Assembly: GCF_014695725.1 (NCBI RefSeq)
Contig: NZ_JACJOU010000021.1
Span: 62,001-126,000, forward strand
Source: Microcoleus sp. FACHB-672
Lineage (GTDB): Bacteria > Cyanobacteriota > Cyanobacteriia > Cyanobacteriales > Oscillatoriaceae
Reading direction: 5' to 3'
Length of the DNA: 64,000 nt
Under the pieces are notes generated by a model. That model was not told the origin of the DNA. It saw only the letters and a program-made list of their open reading frames with translations, and searched no databases. Below, in pieces: positions 48,365-58,024 of the stretch (position 1 is the stretch's first letter; every line of letters starts with the position of its first letter). Made by a program: the position numbers and the translations under genes.

Positions 48365-50182
48365 CTACTCAGCAGCCGGCTGAACGGGTTTAGCCTTCGC
48401 AGGCTTATTTGCCTTAAAATACGTCTCCAATACTTGCAAGACCATTGGCGCGGCAAAAGAACCACCGCCGCCGCCGGAATTTTCCCCAAAAGCCACCACC
48501 ACAATTTCTGGCTTATCAGTTGGCCCATAGGCACCAAACCAAGTGTGAGATTCGCGGGGGGGATCTTCAGCCGTCCCAGACTTACCCGCCGCCGGCGGAA
48601 TGGTTGGCACATCCAAAGCCGCGCCGGTGCCGCCGGCAACCACCCCTCGTAGTCCTTGCCGCAAAATTTCTATGGTTGAGGGTTTCAACTTCAACGACTC
48701 TCGCCATTTTTGCGCCGGCTGATTGTCCTTCAGCAGGTGCGGCCTAACTTTATATCCGCCATTGGCCGGCACAGAAAACATTACTCCAACTTGCAGCGGC
48801 GTAGATAGTAAAAAGCCTTGACCAATTGACATATTAATGGTATCGCCCAGATACCATCCTTCCTCGATTTCCTGCACCTTCCAATCTTCATCCGGAACTA
48901 ATCCTGGGGCTTCCTCCTCGGCTAACTCAATGCCGGTTTTTTCGCCAAAGCCATAGTTTCGCGTCCATTGGATCAGCTTTTCATGGCCGACTCCACTGCC
49001 GATTTGATAGAAAAACGTGTCACTACTCCAAGCAAGCGCCCCAACAAATCCCAGAACCCCAAAACCGGCATGATTCCATTCCCCAAACTCAATGCCGCCA
49101 AAGGTTAAAGAACCGTAAGTTCCCAAATATGTGTCGGGAGAGAACTCGCCTGATTCCAAACCGGCAGTCGTTGTCACAATTTTAAAGGTACTTGCCGGAG
49201 GAAATCCTCGCAGTGCTCGGTTAACAAATGGGTGATCCGCACTTTGCAACTCTTGCCACGTCTTCTCAGAAATGCGCGTGGAAAAGATATTCGGATCAAA
49301 AGCAGGCCGGCTCACCATCGCGAGAACCTCGCCTGTGTTGGGGTTCAAAGCCACGATCGCCCCTTGACGATCGCCGAGGGCTGCCTCTGCTGCCTTCTGC
49401 ACATCCAGATCCAAGGTTAAATGCAAATCCTGACCCGCCTTTGCCGGCTTGTCACCCAAAACCCGCAAAATCTGGCCCATGCTATCAACTTCTACCTGCT
49501 GCCCGCCCCACTCTCCCCGCAATTGTTTCTCGAAAGCTTGCTCAATTCCCATCTGGCCGATAACATCACCCAGGCGGTAACCTTGCTGTTGAAGATCATA
49601 AAGATCCGAGTCATTAATTTCGCCGGTGTATCCCAAGGCATGAGCCGCTAAAATGCCGTTCGGGTAATTCCGCACCGCTTCGATATCCACCTTCACTCCC
49701 TTTAGTTCACTGCTGTATTCTTGCAGTGCTGTGATCTGCGCGGGGGTGACGCTACGGGCAACACGTATCGGCTCATTCGAGTTATAGGTTTCCGATTTTT
49801 GCAGCCGCTTTTGCAATTCTGATTCAGGGATATTCAGAATTTTAGACAGGCGTTGGCGCGTTCTAAACCAGTCTGTTTTGTCTAAATCTAAAGGCCACAA
49901 ATATACAGCATGGGTGAGGCGGCTACTGGCCAAAATTCTGCCTTTGCGGTCAAAAATATTACCCCGCACTGGTTGTTTCGGCAGCAAACGAACTCGGTTG
50001 TTCTCTGCCAATTGGCGGTTGCGATCTCCTTGAATTAGCTGTAAATGGGCAAGCCGACCGCCGATAGCACCCAACATCACACTGGTGATCCCAAACATGA
50101 TCAGTATGGACTGGAAAGGGTTTCCCAGCGTGCGTGCACCGGAAGACCGACGACCGATAGAGAAAGAGGGAAAAACAGTCAT
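48365..50182 (-). CDS. mrdA: Penicillin-binding protein 2 (peptidoglycan transpeptidase)
   Basis: Elongasome D,D-transpeptidase that cross-links lateral wall peptidoglycan. ATG 50182 (MTVFPSFSIGRR) is preferred to a start eight codons upstream, giving 605 residues. It has one N-terminal membrane anchor (SILIMFGITSVMLGAIGG), the PBP dimer region with RGNIFDRKGRILASS, and the transpeptidase domain with S331-TFK in PPASTFKIVTT, the SSD motif in LAWSSDTFFYQ, and AGKSGTAE near residue 545. No rodA is adjacent. The methyltransferase gene follows after 36 bases. Confidence 0.95.
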   Translation of the reverse strand: MTVFPSFSIGRRSSGARTLGNPFQSILIMFGITSVMLGAIGGRLAHLQLIQGDRNRQLAENNRVRLLPKQPVRGNIFDRKGRILASSRLTHAVYLWPLDLDKTDWFRTRQRLSKILNIPESELQKRLQKSETYNSNEPIRVARSVTPAQITALQEYSSELKGVKVDIEAVRNYPNGILAAHALGYTGEINDSDLYDLQQQGYRLGDVIGQMGIEQAFEKQLRGEWGGQQVEVDSMGQILRVLGDKPAKAGQDLHLTLDLDVQKAAEAALGDRQGAIVALNPNTGEVLAMVSRPAFDPNIFSTRISEKTWQELQSADHPFVNRALRGFPPASTFKIVTTTAGLESGEFSPDTYLGTYGSLTFGGIEFGEWNHAGFGVLGFVGALAWSSDTFFYQIGSGVGHEKLIQWTRNYGFGEKTGIELAEEEAPGLVPDEDWKVQEIEEGWYLGDTINMSIGQGFLLSTPLQVGVMFSVPANGGYKVRPHLLKDNQPAQKWRESLKLKPSTIEILRQGLRGVVAGGTGAALDVPTIPPAAGKSGTAEDPPRESHTWFGAYGPTDKPEIVVVAFGENSGGGGGSFAAPMVLQVLETYFKANKPAKAKPVQPAAE

Positions 50183-50901
50183 AAGAAGCAGGCTCAGCGA
50201 TAACAAGCTTTGCTTTAAACAGGATAATCCCTAATGGGGATCAACGGAAACCTCCCCTTTAGTTTTTTATCAAGCCTCTGTCTTAAGTCGGAAATTGAAA
50301 GAATACAGATGCGTAAAGATAGAAAATCTGGTAGCTGAACGCAATTTTTTTGTCTGAGATAGTAATTTTTATTTTTTTGGAAAACTTAAAGGGTTGCCGG
50401 CACATAATATCATTTTGAATTAAACATTTTAGACTCAAAATGGAAGAACTTTAGACAATAAGAGAGATTCAGGATGAGGAAAGTAGGCAATTATTTCGCA
50501 AATTGATAGAAAAAAGCTGCACTCGATTTTCTGCCTATAGAAATATTCCTTCCCGTCTTGGCCCCAGCAGTGTGGGCCACTAGACAGCAGACTCACCCCA
50601 TTTGGAGGGAATTTTCTGGCCAGCAAGATGCAAGCTTATTCTTGAAAATTAAAGCCTGAAATTTAATCAGAGCATAATTTTGAATAATGCTCTGCATATT
50701 TCTATATTTTCACTAATTTTGGGCCTAGGGCGGTTTGAGAGGATAAATTCAGTATTTTACAGAGCCTCTTAACGTACCCGCCCTTACTAAGCCTAAGTTT
50801 TTGCGATTTTGCGTAAGTCCTGAATCTCAGAGAAAATGCTCAGTCAAAACGCTTATCTTCCCGTTTTGCCGGCAAACAATCTGTTAAGAAGAAAACTGCT
50901 T
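50183..50901. other. Spacer upstream of mrdA
   Basis: About 700 bases, mostly AT-rich, with no credible gene. GGCCC near 50560 and GGGCC shortly after could pair as a small hairpin. TGCCGGCA occurs near 50395 and 50868. The mrdA promoter must lie in the right-hand part of the gap, and the end of the carbon-uptake transcript in the left. Confidence 0.4.
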
Positions 50902-52068
50902 TTATCTCTCAGGAAATAGCTGACAATACCGTTCATCCGGCTTATTAACTTCTGCCAAACGAGACGCAGTAAATCGATTCATCCAATTTTCTAAATATGC
51001 CCGATTTGCTTGCCGTTGCTTCGGATCAGAAGTCTTTAATGGATGCGGTGCTAAACCTTGAATTGCAGCCGTTGTCACGCAAAACATTGATTTCTGAAAA
51101 CTCTGGCAAATTTGCACCCGCAAATCATCTTCACCCCGGCAACTGGTGCGGTAAACTTCATGCAAATATTCGGGAATATAATGGCGCATATCTTGCATCA
51201 GTTGGGTAGGAGGAATGCCGGCACCCCCAATAGGCAGCGGATCTGCATACAAAGCGCCATAGGTAAAATCACTCTGATCCGCAGGAATTTGACAAGCTTG
51301 GGCGTTATAAGAAACCGTGCCAGGGAATGGGGTTCCCCGGAAGAAAATCGCCTCTACATAAGGCACCCCGGTATCCATAAGAAACGTCAAACCGGCAGAT
51401 TTAGGAAGAATATCGTACACTTCTTTCCCAATCTTCACGCTATAGGTAATCGGCTTATTGGCATCTGCCACTAACCCGTTCAAAACGTGCTCTACAACCT
51501 GGGGAATTGTTTTAATTTCCCCTCTGTCATAACGATCTGACAGGGAGATAAACATATCACTCATCACCCGCCAAAACTGGCCCAAACCGCTATAGTAAGC
51601 GAACTGGCGGATCTGTTCTGGCAAAAATTCAGGAAACAGCCGGTGTAGTCCCAACATCAGAAAATTGCCCTTAAGCTTAGCCTGAATTGCTTTCTCAGCC
51701 AGTCGGCTAAATTCTGGGGAATCTAAATAAGCATCCATACCGCCACCGCCATGCCAAAGCATCGCTTTCATGCAATATTCAGCGTACTCAAAATTAATTC
51801 TGTCGTGCCACCAATGGCGCAGCAACTTCTTAACCGAAAATTCCCCATCGAAGTATTTAAAAAAGGGAAACAATTCTAAAAATTGATGTTCAGCAATGAA
51901 TATTAAATTGCGAGAGTAAGCATCTAAAACGACACCGTAGCTTTTAAGAATTCCCACAACCTCCAAAACATTTTCTGGCGAATCTGGAAGCAGTGCGTCA
52001 CCGGCTTCCAATTTATCGATGTAGGTTGCCAGGGGATGATTAGAATATTTTAAAGCAGCTTTTGTCAT
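50902..52068 (-). CDS. CO2 hydration protein of the NDH-1 CO2-uptake complex (ChpX/CupB-type)
   Basis: Peripheral subunit that couples NDH-1 electron flow to CO2-to-bicarbonate conversion on the cytosolic face of thylakoids. ATG 52068 (MTKAALKYSNHPLATYIDKL) is chosen because GAGGA sits at the right distance, giving 388 residues. Landmarks are HRLFPEFLPEQIRQFAYYSG, VPYVEAIFFRGTPFPGT and HYIPEYLHEVYRTSCRGEDD. It is soluble, with no signal peptide. The length and the ndhF-ndhD context fit the constitutive CupB/ChpX form better than the longer CupA, but I hold that distinction loosely. Confidence 0.88.
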   Translation of the reverse strand: MTKAALKYSNHPLATYIDKLEAGDALLPDSPENVLEVVGILKSYGVVLDAYSRNLIFIAEHQFLELFPFFKYFDGEFSVKKLLRHWWHDRINFEYAEYCMKAMLWHGGGGMDAYLDSPEFSRLAEKAIQAKLKGNFLMLGLHRLFPEFLPEQIRQFAYYSGLGQFWRVMSDMFISLSDRYDRGEIKTIPQVVEHVLNGLVADANKPITYSVKIGKEVYDILPKSAGLTFLMDTGVPYVEAIFFRGTPFPGTVSYNAQACQIPADQSDFTYGALYADPLPIGGAGIPPTQLMQDMRHYIPEYLHEVYRTSCRGEDDLRVQICQSFQKSMFCVTTAAIQGLAPHPLKTSDPKQRQANRAYLENWMNRFTASRLAEVNKPDERYCQLFPER

Positions 52069-52176
52069 GGCGGTTATCCTCAAAAGATAAGCAGGGTAAG
52101 CAGGGATAGAAAAGTTAAAAGTTAGTTAGAAAAAGGCAAAAGACTTTTTTTCTGCTGTCTTTTACCTTTAGCATTT

Positions 52177-53676
52177 TTACTTCTGGCTTTCTGGCGTAGC
52201 TGATAGCGTTAAGGTTACTGGGGCTTTGTTCAGCATTGCGGTTGTCGTAGCCTCACTCCAGCGCACCATCCAGCTTGGCTGCATTCCCAGGACGACGATG
52301 ACTACGGTTAAAATGATCGCTGGCGTACGATCCGACCACCGCACTTGAGGTAAGTTGATCACTCGCTGAGACAGCCGGCCAAAAAAGGCGCGGTTGGTTA
52401 AAAGCAGGAAGTAAACAGCCGTTAAGCCGGTTCCCACCATCGCTAGCAGCGTTTGCACAGGAAAGACGGGGAAACTGCCGCGAAAAACTATAAATTCCGC
52501 AATAAATCCCACCATACCTGGAATGCCGGCGCTAGCCATCACGCCCAACACCATCAAACTGCCAATCATCGGCAAACCACGTTCCGGGTTGAGCAGTCCT
52601 TCGATAATCGTCAGATCGCGGCTGCCGGCTTTTTTGTAAACAACTCCAACCAGCAAAAACAGCAGCGCTGAAATCAACCCGTGGCTGATCATCTGGAAAA
52701 CCGCCCCCAGCACACTCAGGGGTGTAGCGGCAGCACACGCCAAAAGAATGTAGCCCATGTGCCCAATCGACGAGTAGGCTACCATTTTTTTCATATCTGT
52801 TTGGGCGATTGCACTGAATGCGCCGTAGAGCACACTCACCACTGCCCAGCTAGCCAACCACGGTGCCCAAGCCGCCCACGCATCGGGAAACAAGCCTAAG
52901 CCAAACCGCAGCAGTCCATAAGTCCCTAATTTTAGGAGCACTCCAGCCAGTAGCACTGAAATTGGCGTAGATGCCTCAACGTGAGCGTCTGGCAACCAAG
53001 TGTGAAAGGGAACGAGGGGAATTTTAATGCCAAATGCCAGCAAAATTCCGCCCAGCAGCAGCATTTGTGTACCTAAAGGTAAGGCTTGAGCAAGTTGCGA
53101 ATTGTAAGCAAAGGTTGAAGCGCCGGTGAACCAAACTAATCCTAAAAATGATGCTAAAACCAGAATTCCAGAAATTGCTGTGTAGATGAGAAATTTGATG
53201 GCTGCGTAGCCGCGGCGCTGTCCGCCCCAAATGGCAATTAAGAAGTACAGCGGAATCAGTTCCAACTCATAAAATAAGAAAAACAGCAGCAAATCTTGTG
53301 CTAAAAATGCGCCGACAACACCGGCATTGAGTAAGAAGAGTAAAGCGTAATAAAATCGAGGCCGCTGCACATCTTCATCACTGCTGTAAATGGCAATACA
53401 AGTGAGCAAACCATTTAAAACGATCAGTGGTAAAGACAAACCATCCATACCGAGGTTATAGGTCAAACCTAAGGCTTCAATCCAGGGCATGGACTCGCCA
53501 AACTGAAAGCCCGCCGCGCCGGCATCAAACTTGCTGAGCAGAATTAGCGTCCAGATAAACAGCCCGCCGGCAATGACTAAAGCTAGCTGGCGAGATCGAG
53601 CCGGCGTTATTGCTGTTGGCCAGAACCCAATGACAGCAGCAGCGAGTATTGGCACCCAAATTAAGGCACTAAGCAT
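52177..53676 (-). CDS. ndhD: NAD(P)H-quinone oxidoreductase subunit 4, CO2-uptake type (NdhD3/D4)
   Basis: Antiporter-like membrane subunit of NDH-1. The 499 residues have about 14 spans. Conserved segments are LGMDGLSLPLIVLNGLL, FYELELIPLYFLIAIWGG with the key glutamate, VPFHTWLPDAHVEASTPISV and QTDMKKMVAYSSIGHMGYI. Start ATG with AAGGAGGGAG upstream. Its place next to a CO2-hydration gene and ndhF, away from the respiratory ndh genes, assigns it to an NDH-1MS/MS' complex; D4 is my lean from the ccm linkage. Confidence 0.93.
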   Translation of the reverse strand: MLSALIWVPILAAAVIGFWPTAITPARSRQLALVIAGGLFIWTLILLSKFDAGAAGFQFGESMPWIEALGLTYNLGMDGLSLPLIVLNGLLTCIAIYSSDEDVQRPRFYYALLFLLNAGVVGAFLAQDLLLFFLFYELELIPLYFLIAIWGGQRRGYAAIKFLIYTAISGILVLASFLGLVWFTGASTFAYNSQLAQALPLGTQMLLLGGILLAFGIKIPLVPFHTWLPDAHVEASTPISVLLAGVLLKLGTYGLLRFGLGLFPDAWAAWAPWLASWAVVSVLYGAFSAIAQTDMKKMVAYSSIGHMGYILLACAAATPLSVLGAVFQMISHGLISALLFLLVGVVYKKAGSRDLTIIEGLLNPERGLPMIGSLMVLGVMASAGIPGMVGFIAEFIVFRGSFPVFPVQTLLAMVGTGLTAVYFLLLTNRAFFGRLSQRVINLPQVRWSDRTPAIILTVVIVVLGMQPSWMVRWSEATTTAMLNKAPVTLTLSATPESQK

Positions 53677-53716
53677 TAATAAATCTCCCTCCTTTATTAA
53701 AATTTTATAATGATCG

Positions 53717-53738
53717 GCTCATCAATTGTGAGCGCTCA
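53717..53738. promoter_or_regulatory. Overlapping palindromes upstream of ndhD
   Basis: GCTCA (53717-53721) pairs with TGAGC (53729-53733) around TCAATTG, and TGAGCGCTCA (53729-53738) is itself a perfect 10-bp palindrome. The pair lies about 40-60 bases before the ndhD start on the minus strand, a position suited to an operator. The regulator is unknown. Confidence 0.4.
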
Positions 53739-54387
53739 TAACTTATCTTAACCTGCATTTAACTCTATTCTTTTTAATTACCAGGGATTGCAGCGCGGCC
53801 AAAACAAAATCATTTATTTTAATCAGTCGTAAAACGTTTTTAGCAACATTTTGAGATAGCCAGACAGTTCTGCTGTTTCACCTGTCAAGGCGAGCAAGAA
53901 TTTTTCGATTTTCTTATTTTACCAAGTTTTCAATGATAGCTTTAGAGGATTTTCATTGCCGGCTCGCCTTTTAATAGGAGTGATGACAACATTTCCTACT
54001 GGATACCCAAGCCGAGCCAGTTTAAACTCACATCCCTTCAGCCTCAGATATGTTTAACAGCAACGGGCAAAAGTTTTTCCCCTAACACAAATTAGGTCGC
54101 CGTCAACGATTTACTAGATATATAAAACTATTGTATGTCAAGAGGGTCAATGTCTCAATATCTGTTTCACAAAATTGGAAAAGCAAGTGAGGACAAAAAG
54201 CGAAGATGTCTTTGTCTCCAACTTCCTTGACTTTTTGAAAATATCACCAGCTCACAAATATTGTAGAGCCTCAACTCTAGTTCTTGTAGGATTGAAAGTT
54301 TAGGGAGGAGCGAGCCAAACCCTTCTTGTTTGGCAAATTTGACCGCTTCATCAAACAATCGGCATAAAAAATAGTCCAGAGACAGAA
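53739..54387. other. Long gap between ndhF and ndhD
   Basis: With the flanking palindromes, the distance from ndhF to ndhD is 769 bases, unusually long for genes of one complex. A minus-strand frame at 54167-54433 overlaps the ndhF terminator hairpin and has no recognisable sequence. The rest is AT-rich, with one TGCCGGC near 53957. I see no intact gene. Confidence 0.45.
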
Positions 54388-54428
54388 AGAAGCGAGAACA
54401 GTGGAACAAATTTCCGATTCTCGCTTCT
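54388..54428 (-). terminator. Hairpin directly after ndhF
   Basis: AGAAGCGAGAA (54388-54398) and TTCTCGCTTCT (54418-54428) are exact complements, an 11-bp stem with a 19-nt loop. On the minus strand it begins 17 bases past the ndhF stop and is followed by T-rich TTCTGTCTCT. It is a probable terminator, which would make ndhD a separate transcript. Confidence 0.6.
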
Positions 54429-54445
54429 CTCAATTTGCCGCTTAG

Positions 54446-56281
54446 TTATTGCACATAACCCATCATCAGAACCACCAAAACACTGACTCCAATAAGGATG
54501 GTCAGTACATAAAATTGTGACTGACCGGAAACATTGTACTTCAAGCTTTCCCCGCTAAAGATAGCGCTTATTCCCACAAGGTTAACGGCTCCATCTACCA
54601 CATAGCGGTCAACCCAAGCTGTAATCTTTGAAAATCGCTCGACGGCAAAAACGACCGTGAGCCGGTAAAGCCGGTCTACATAAAAATCGTAAGATAACAA
54701 GTCTTGTACGAATCTTACAGGTGAGAGAATCGATCTAGACCACGCTCTTTCCAAATAAAGCGAACTGCCCACAATAACGCCGCCTAAGCCGGATAAAATT
54801 AGCAGCGCAACAGCGGCTGGGTTCAGGTAAGCCCAGTCTGGCAACAGTGACAAGTGGAGCATCATCAGAGGCGCTAACAGCGTGATCACTATCATAGACA
54901 CCATTGGTACTGCCATCGGCCAGGGAACTTCGGGTGCGCGGCGAGTCTTAGGCTGGGGCTTGCCTAAAAACACCAGACGAAACACGCGGGTTAAATTAAT
55001 TGCGGTGAGGAAGTTAACCGACAATACAACGGCCACGACCCAAGGATGGCTGACCCAAAAAACATCAACGCCTTGTCTAAGCGCCCAAAAACCGCCTAAA
55101 GGTAGCAGTCCCACTAACCCAGCAGAACCCACGATAAAAGCTGTGGTGGTTGCCGGCATCCGTGACCAAAGCCCACCCATTTCTGTGAGGTTTTGGTTGT
55201 TGGTTGTTAGAATCACAGAGCCAATGCTCATGAATAAAAGTGCTTTTGCGATCGCATGGGCAAACAGCAACAGCAGGGCAAAACCCGTCCATTGCAACCC
55301 CACTGCGATAAACACCAGCCCTAAGTATGCGCTGGTGGAATGAGATAACGCTCGCTTGATATCAATTTGGGCGATTGCCACCAAACAGGCACCAATGGCT
55401 GTCATCGTGCCTAAGACAACCAGTGCTGTTTGGGCTGCCGGCGAGAGTACCAATATGGGCTGTAGTTTAATCAACACATAAGCGCCGCAAGCGACGACGA
55501 CTGAGTTTCGCAAGATAGAAGCCGGGTTTGGCCCTTCCATCGCTTCATCTAGCCAAAGATGCAAGGGAAATTGAGCGCACTTGCCGATGGGTCCTGCAAT
55601 TAACGCTAAGCCTAAGAGGTTAGCCGCTGCGGGAGAGAGATGGGCTGTTTCTGCCCACTCATACAGATCGGGAAAGTTCAAGCTTCCCGACATCGTTGCC
55701 AGCGCCACAACGCCCATCAGCAACAGGATATCTCCCACCCGCTTGGTCAAAAAAGCATCTCGCGCTGCCGTCACCACCAGCGGCTGGGCGTACCAAAATC
55801 CCACCAGTAAATAGGTGGAAAGGGTAAGAATTTCTAGCAGGGCGTAGGTGAGAAATAAAGAGTTACTAATGGCAAGCCCACTCATTGCCGCCTCAAAAAA
55901 TCCCATGAGGGCAAAAAAGCGAGCCAGCGCCCAGTCTTTCTCCATATAGCCGAGGGCAAAGACTTGCGCTAGCAGACTTAAACCGGTTATCAGTTCCATT
56001 GCCCCCACACTGACGCTGGAAATGTCTAGGGCCAAGGATAAATCTAAATCTGCTGTTTGCAGCCAGTGGATTATGATCTCTTGGGGTTCTTGGTTCCATG
56101 TTGAGTTGAAGAGTACCCAACCGTGAGCAAAAGCCAAGACGGTCATCAACAGGTTAAAGTAGGCTGCCGGTCGTGGCCCCGTGCGACGGATCGCCCCGAT
56201 TGACCACGGCAAGGTTAATATCCCGCCAATTAAGCCATAGAAAGGTATCCACCAACTTGTTTGGAGGAAGAAGTCTCTCAT
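54446..56281 (-). CDS. ndhF: NAD(P)H-quinone oxidoreductase subunit 5, CO2-uptake type (NdhF3/F4)
   Basis: The largest proton-pumping membrane subunit of NDH-1. The 611 residues have about 15 spans. Marker segments are ALDISSVSVGAMELITGLSL, LFLTYALLEILTLSTYLLVG, FPLHLWLDEAMEGPNPAS and AIAQIDIKRALSHSTSAYLG. The LDEAMEGPNP variant in place of the respiratory LPDAMEGPTP is the kind seen in CO2-uptake NdhF forms. ATG start with AAGGAA upstream. It is divergent from the carboxysome genes across an 830-bp control region. Confidence 0.93.
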   Translation of the reverse strand: MRDFFLQTSWWIPFYGLIGGILTLPWSIGAIRRTGPRPAAYFNLLMTVLAFAHGWVLFNSTWNQEPQEIIIHWLQTADLDLSLALDISSVSVGAMELITGLSLLAQVFALGYMEKDWALARFFALMGFFEAAMSGLAISNSLFLTYALLEILTLSTYLLVGFWYAQPLVVTAARDAFLTKRVGDILLLMGVVALATMSGSLNFPDLYEWAETAHLSPAAANLLGLALIAGPIGKCAQFPLHLWLDEAMEGPNPASILRNSVVVACGAYVLIKLQPILVLSPAAQTALVVLGTMTAIGACLVAIAQIDIKRALSHSTSAYLGLVFIAVGLQWTGFALLLLFAHAIAKALLFMSIGSVILTTNNQNLTEMGGLWSRMPATTTAFIVGSAGLVGLLPLGGFWALRQGVDVFWVSHPWVVAVVLSVNFLTAINLTRVFRLVFLGKPQPKTRRAPEVPWPMAVPMVSMIVITLLAPLMMLHLSLLPDWAYLNPAAVALLILSGLGGVIVGSSLYLERAWSRSILSPVRFVQDLLSYDFYVDRLYRLTVVFAVERFSKITAWVDRYVVDGAVNLVGISAIFSGESLKYNVSGQSQFYVLTILIGVSVLVVLMMGYVQ

Positions 56282-56933
56282 CTAAATTTCCTTATGAAAT
56301 TACCGACTTTATTGAACCTTGCCCGAACTGTGTTGAAACGCTTTCCGTGTTTCCTGAGAGTTCTGCCTAAGTTCAATGAATAATTTTTAACTTTTGTTCT
56401 GTCTAGCGTAACCTATCGCTGCCCTGAAAGTTAAGTATTCCGGACAAAAAAATCATAAATAACGCCTCTAATTTTTACTTATACGCGTTAGAGAGATTAA
56501 GCGTTTTTACCTATTTAGCTGAGACAACTTGATTTTGCACTCAACTGCAATAGGTGTTTAAACCGGCAAAGGTTGCGCTCACGGTTACAAGCAACGTTTG
56601 CCGGTTGAGCTACGCACAAATTGGGGATAAGCGCAACCCTCAATCTTTTGAGGAGCATCCACCAAAGCGTTTCCTCTTAACTCTACCTACGCCCTCAAAG
56701 TCTTGTAAAATAAGGATTTTATAATGTTTTTCCAGCCAATAAAGCCCAGGAATCGGCAACCGGCTGGCAATGATGCCCCTGATTTATTGGCGTGTGGGAT
56801 GGCGCTGATAAAAGTCTCTCTTGTGTAAAAGTAATAAAAAAATTATAAAACTGCTGCAGCCGGCCCATAAACGTGCCATCTTCGATGCAGCCGATCACAA
56901 CAATGAACGGAAGGTTAAGTTTTTTTAATTTAC

Positions 56934-56958
56934 TTAATTTAAATTAATCATAATGATT
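56934..56958. promoter_or_regulatory. Overlapping AT-rich palindromes, possible LysR site
   Basis: TTAATTTAAATTAA (56934-56947) is a perfect 14-bp palindrome and fits TTA-N8-TAA, the spacing described for CmpR targets. It overlaps AATCATAATGATT (56946-56958), a 13-base palindrome with a central A. A/T richness makes chance matches likely, so support is modest. Confidence 0.4.
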
Positions 56959-57067
56959 TATATTGTCAAGGTAGCCAACGTTCCCTATTCTTAAATTTGG
57001 TAAGGCTAAAGTTTTTTCTCATTTAGGAAAAATCAGCATTTCCGTCAAAATTTTATGGGATCTTAAT

Positions 57068-57079
57068 TGGGTATACCCA
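57068..57079. promoter_or_regulatory. Perfect palindrome 33 bp before ccmK2
   Basis: TGGGTATACCCA is fully self-complementary and is flanked by TTAAT on the left and GTTAAT on the right. It sits between any likely promoter and the ccmK2 Shine-Dalgarno AGGAG. An operator in the 5' leader is a reasonable guess. Confidence 0.45.
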
Positions 57080-57111
57080 GTTAATTACGCTCGGACTACA
57101 GGAGATAAAGG

Positions 57112-57423
57112 ATGTCAATCGCAGTTGGAATGATTGAAACCAAAGGCTTTCCGGCTGTCGTGGAAGCTGCAGATGCGATGGTCAAAGCCGCTCGCGTCAC
57201 CCTCGTGGGTTATGAAAAAATCGGCAGTGCTCGCTGTACCGTTATTGTCCGGGGGGATGTCTCAGAGGTGCAAGCCTCTGTCGCCGCTGGGGTTGAATCA
57301 GTAAAGCGGGTCAATGGGGGAGAAGTCTTGTCCACCCACATCATCGCCCGTCCGCATGAGAACCTAGAGTACGTTCTGCCCATTCGTTACACCGAAGCAG
57401 TTGAACAGTTCCGAAGCTACTAA
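57112..57423 (+). CDS. ccmK2: Carboxysome shell hexamer protein CcmK2
   Basis: BMC-domain protein forming hexagonal tiles of the beta-carboxysome facets, with a central pore for small anions. 103 residues beginning [20 protein letters not shown], with the pore loop [11 protein letters not shown]. It ends EAVEQFRSY, the short form typical of CcmK2. A strong AGGAG lies before the ATG. First gene of the ccm operon; followed 253 bases on by ccmK1. Confidence 0.95.
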   Translation: MSIAVGMIETKGFPAVVEAADAMVKAARVTLVGYEKIGSARCTVIVRGDVSEVQASVAAGVESVKRVNGGEVLSTHIIARPHENLEYVLPIRYTEAVEQFRSY

Positions 57424-57676
57424 CACTCCTTTTGGGAGAAAACTTTGACCCCTTCGCAAAAGACAGAGACAGGGGGAAAATGTAATTTAGTGAGTTTTAC
57501 CTGTCCAGTGGCAATCGCGTCATCCGATAGGTTTTAGTTGGCCACAACCTCCACTAATCGTTGATTTAAACGCTTTCAAAAAGAACTTGGCAGTTGTTGC
57601 CCAGTTTTGCCACGTAAAAACCAGGGAATTTCTCGGAAAAGTCCTTTCCGCAAAACTTAATTTAGGAGTAGAACAA

Positions 57677-58018
57677 ATGTCAATTGCAGTTGGAATGGTA
57701 GAAACACTCGGCTTTCCGGCAGTCGTAGAAGCAGCCGATGCAATGGTTAAAGCCGCCCGCGTCACCCTTGTGGGCTATGAAAAAATCGGCAGCGGTCGTG
57801 TAACGGTCATTGTGCGCGGAGATGTCTCTGAAGTACAAGCCTCTGTTTCTGCCGGCGTAGAAAATGTCAAGCGCGTGAATGGCGGACAAGTCTTGTCTAC
57901 GCACATCATCGCCCGTCCTCACGAGAACCTAGAGTACGTTCTGCCTATTCGTTACACCGAAGCCGTTGAACAGTTTCGTGAAAGCCTGGGTGGCATTCGC
58001 TCGATTGGCAGACCGTAA
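57677..58018 (+). CDS. ccmK1: Carboxysome shell hexamer protein CcmK1
   Basis: Second BMC hexamer, nearly identical to CcmK2 over its first 100 residues, with pore loop [11 protein letters not shown] and a longer tail [14 protein letters not shown]. The ATG at 57677 follows TTAGGAG and gives 113 residues. An open frame extends 30 codons upstream but has no family similarity. Six bases separate the gene from ccmL. The K2/K1 pair probably arose by tandem duplication and forms mixed facets. Confidence 0.95.
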   Translation: MSIAVGMVETLGFPAVVEAADAMVKAARVTLVGYEKIGSGRVTVIVRGDVSEVQASVSAGVENVKRVNGGQVLSTHIIARPHENLEYVLPIRYTEAVEQFRESLGGIRSIGRP

Positions 58019-58024
58019 AAACTA

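Larger units (their letters stand above)
56282..57111. promoter_or_regulatory. Divergent control region between ndhF and ccmK2
   Basis: An 830-bp non-coding region between the two inorganic-carbon units. It includes a nearly pure A/T stretch around 56.92-56.96 kb with nested palindromes, and a GC-containing palindrome at 57068-57079 just before ccmK2. Promoters for both directions should be here. No gene or RNA is recognised. Confidence 0.6.

Noticed and set aside
54167-54433. 88-codon minus-strand frame after ndhF
   Set aside because: It overlaps the ndhF hairpin, has no Shine-Dalgarno and no recognisable sequence.
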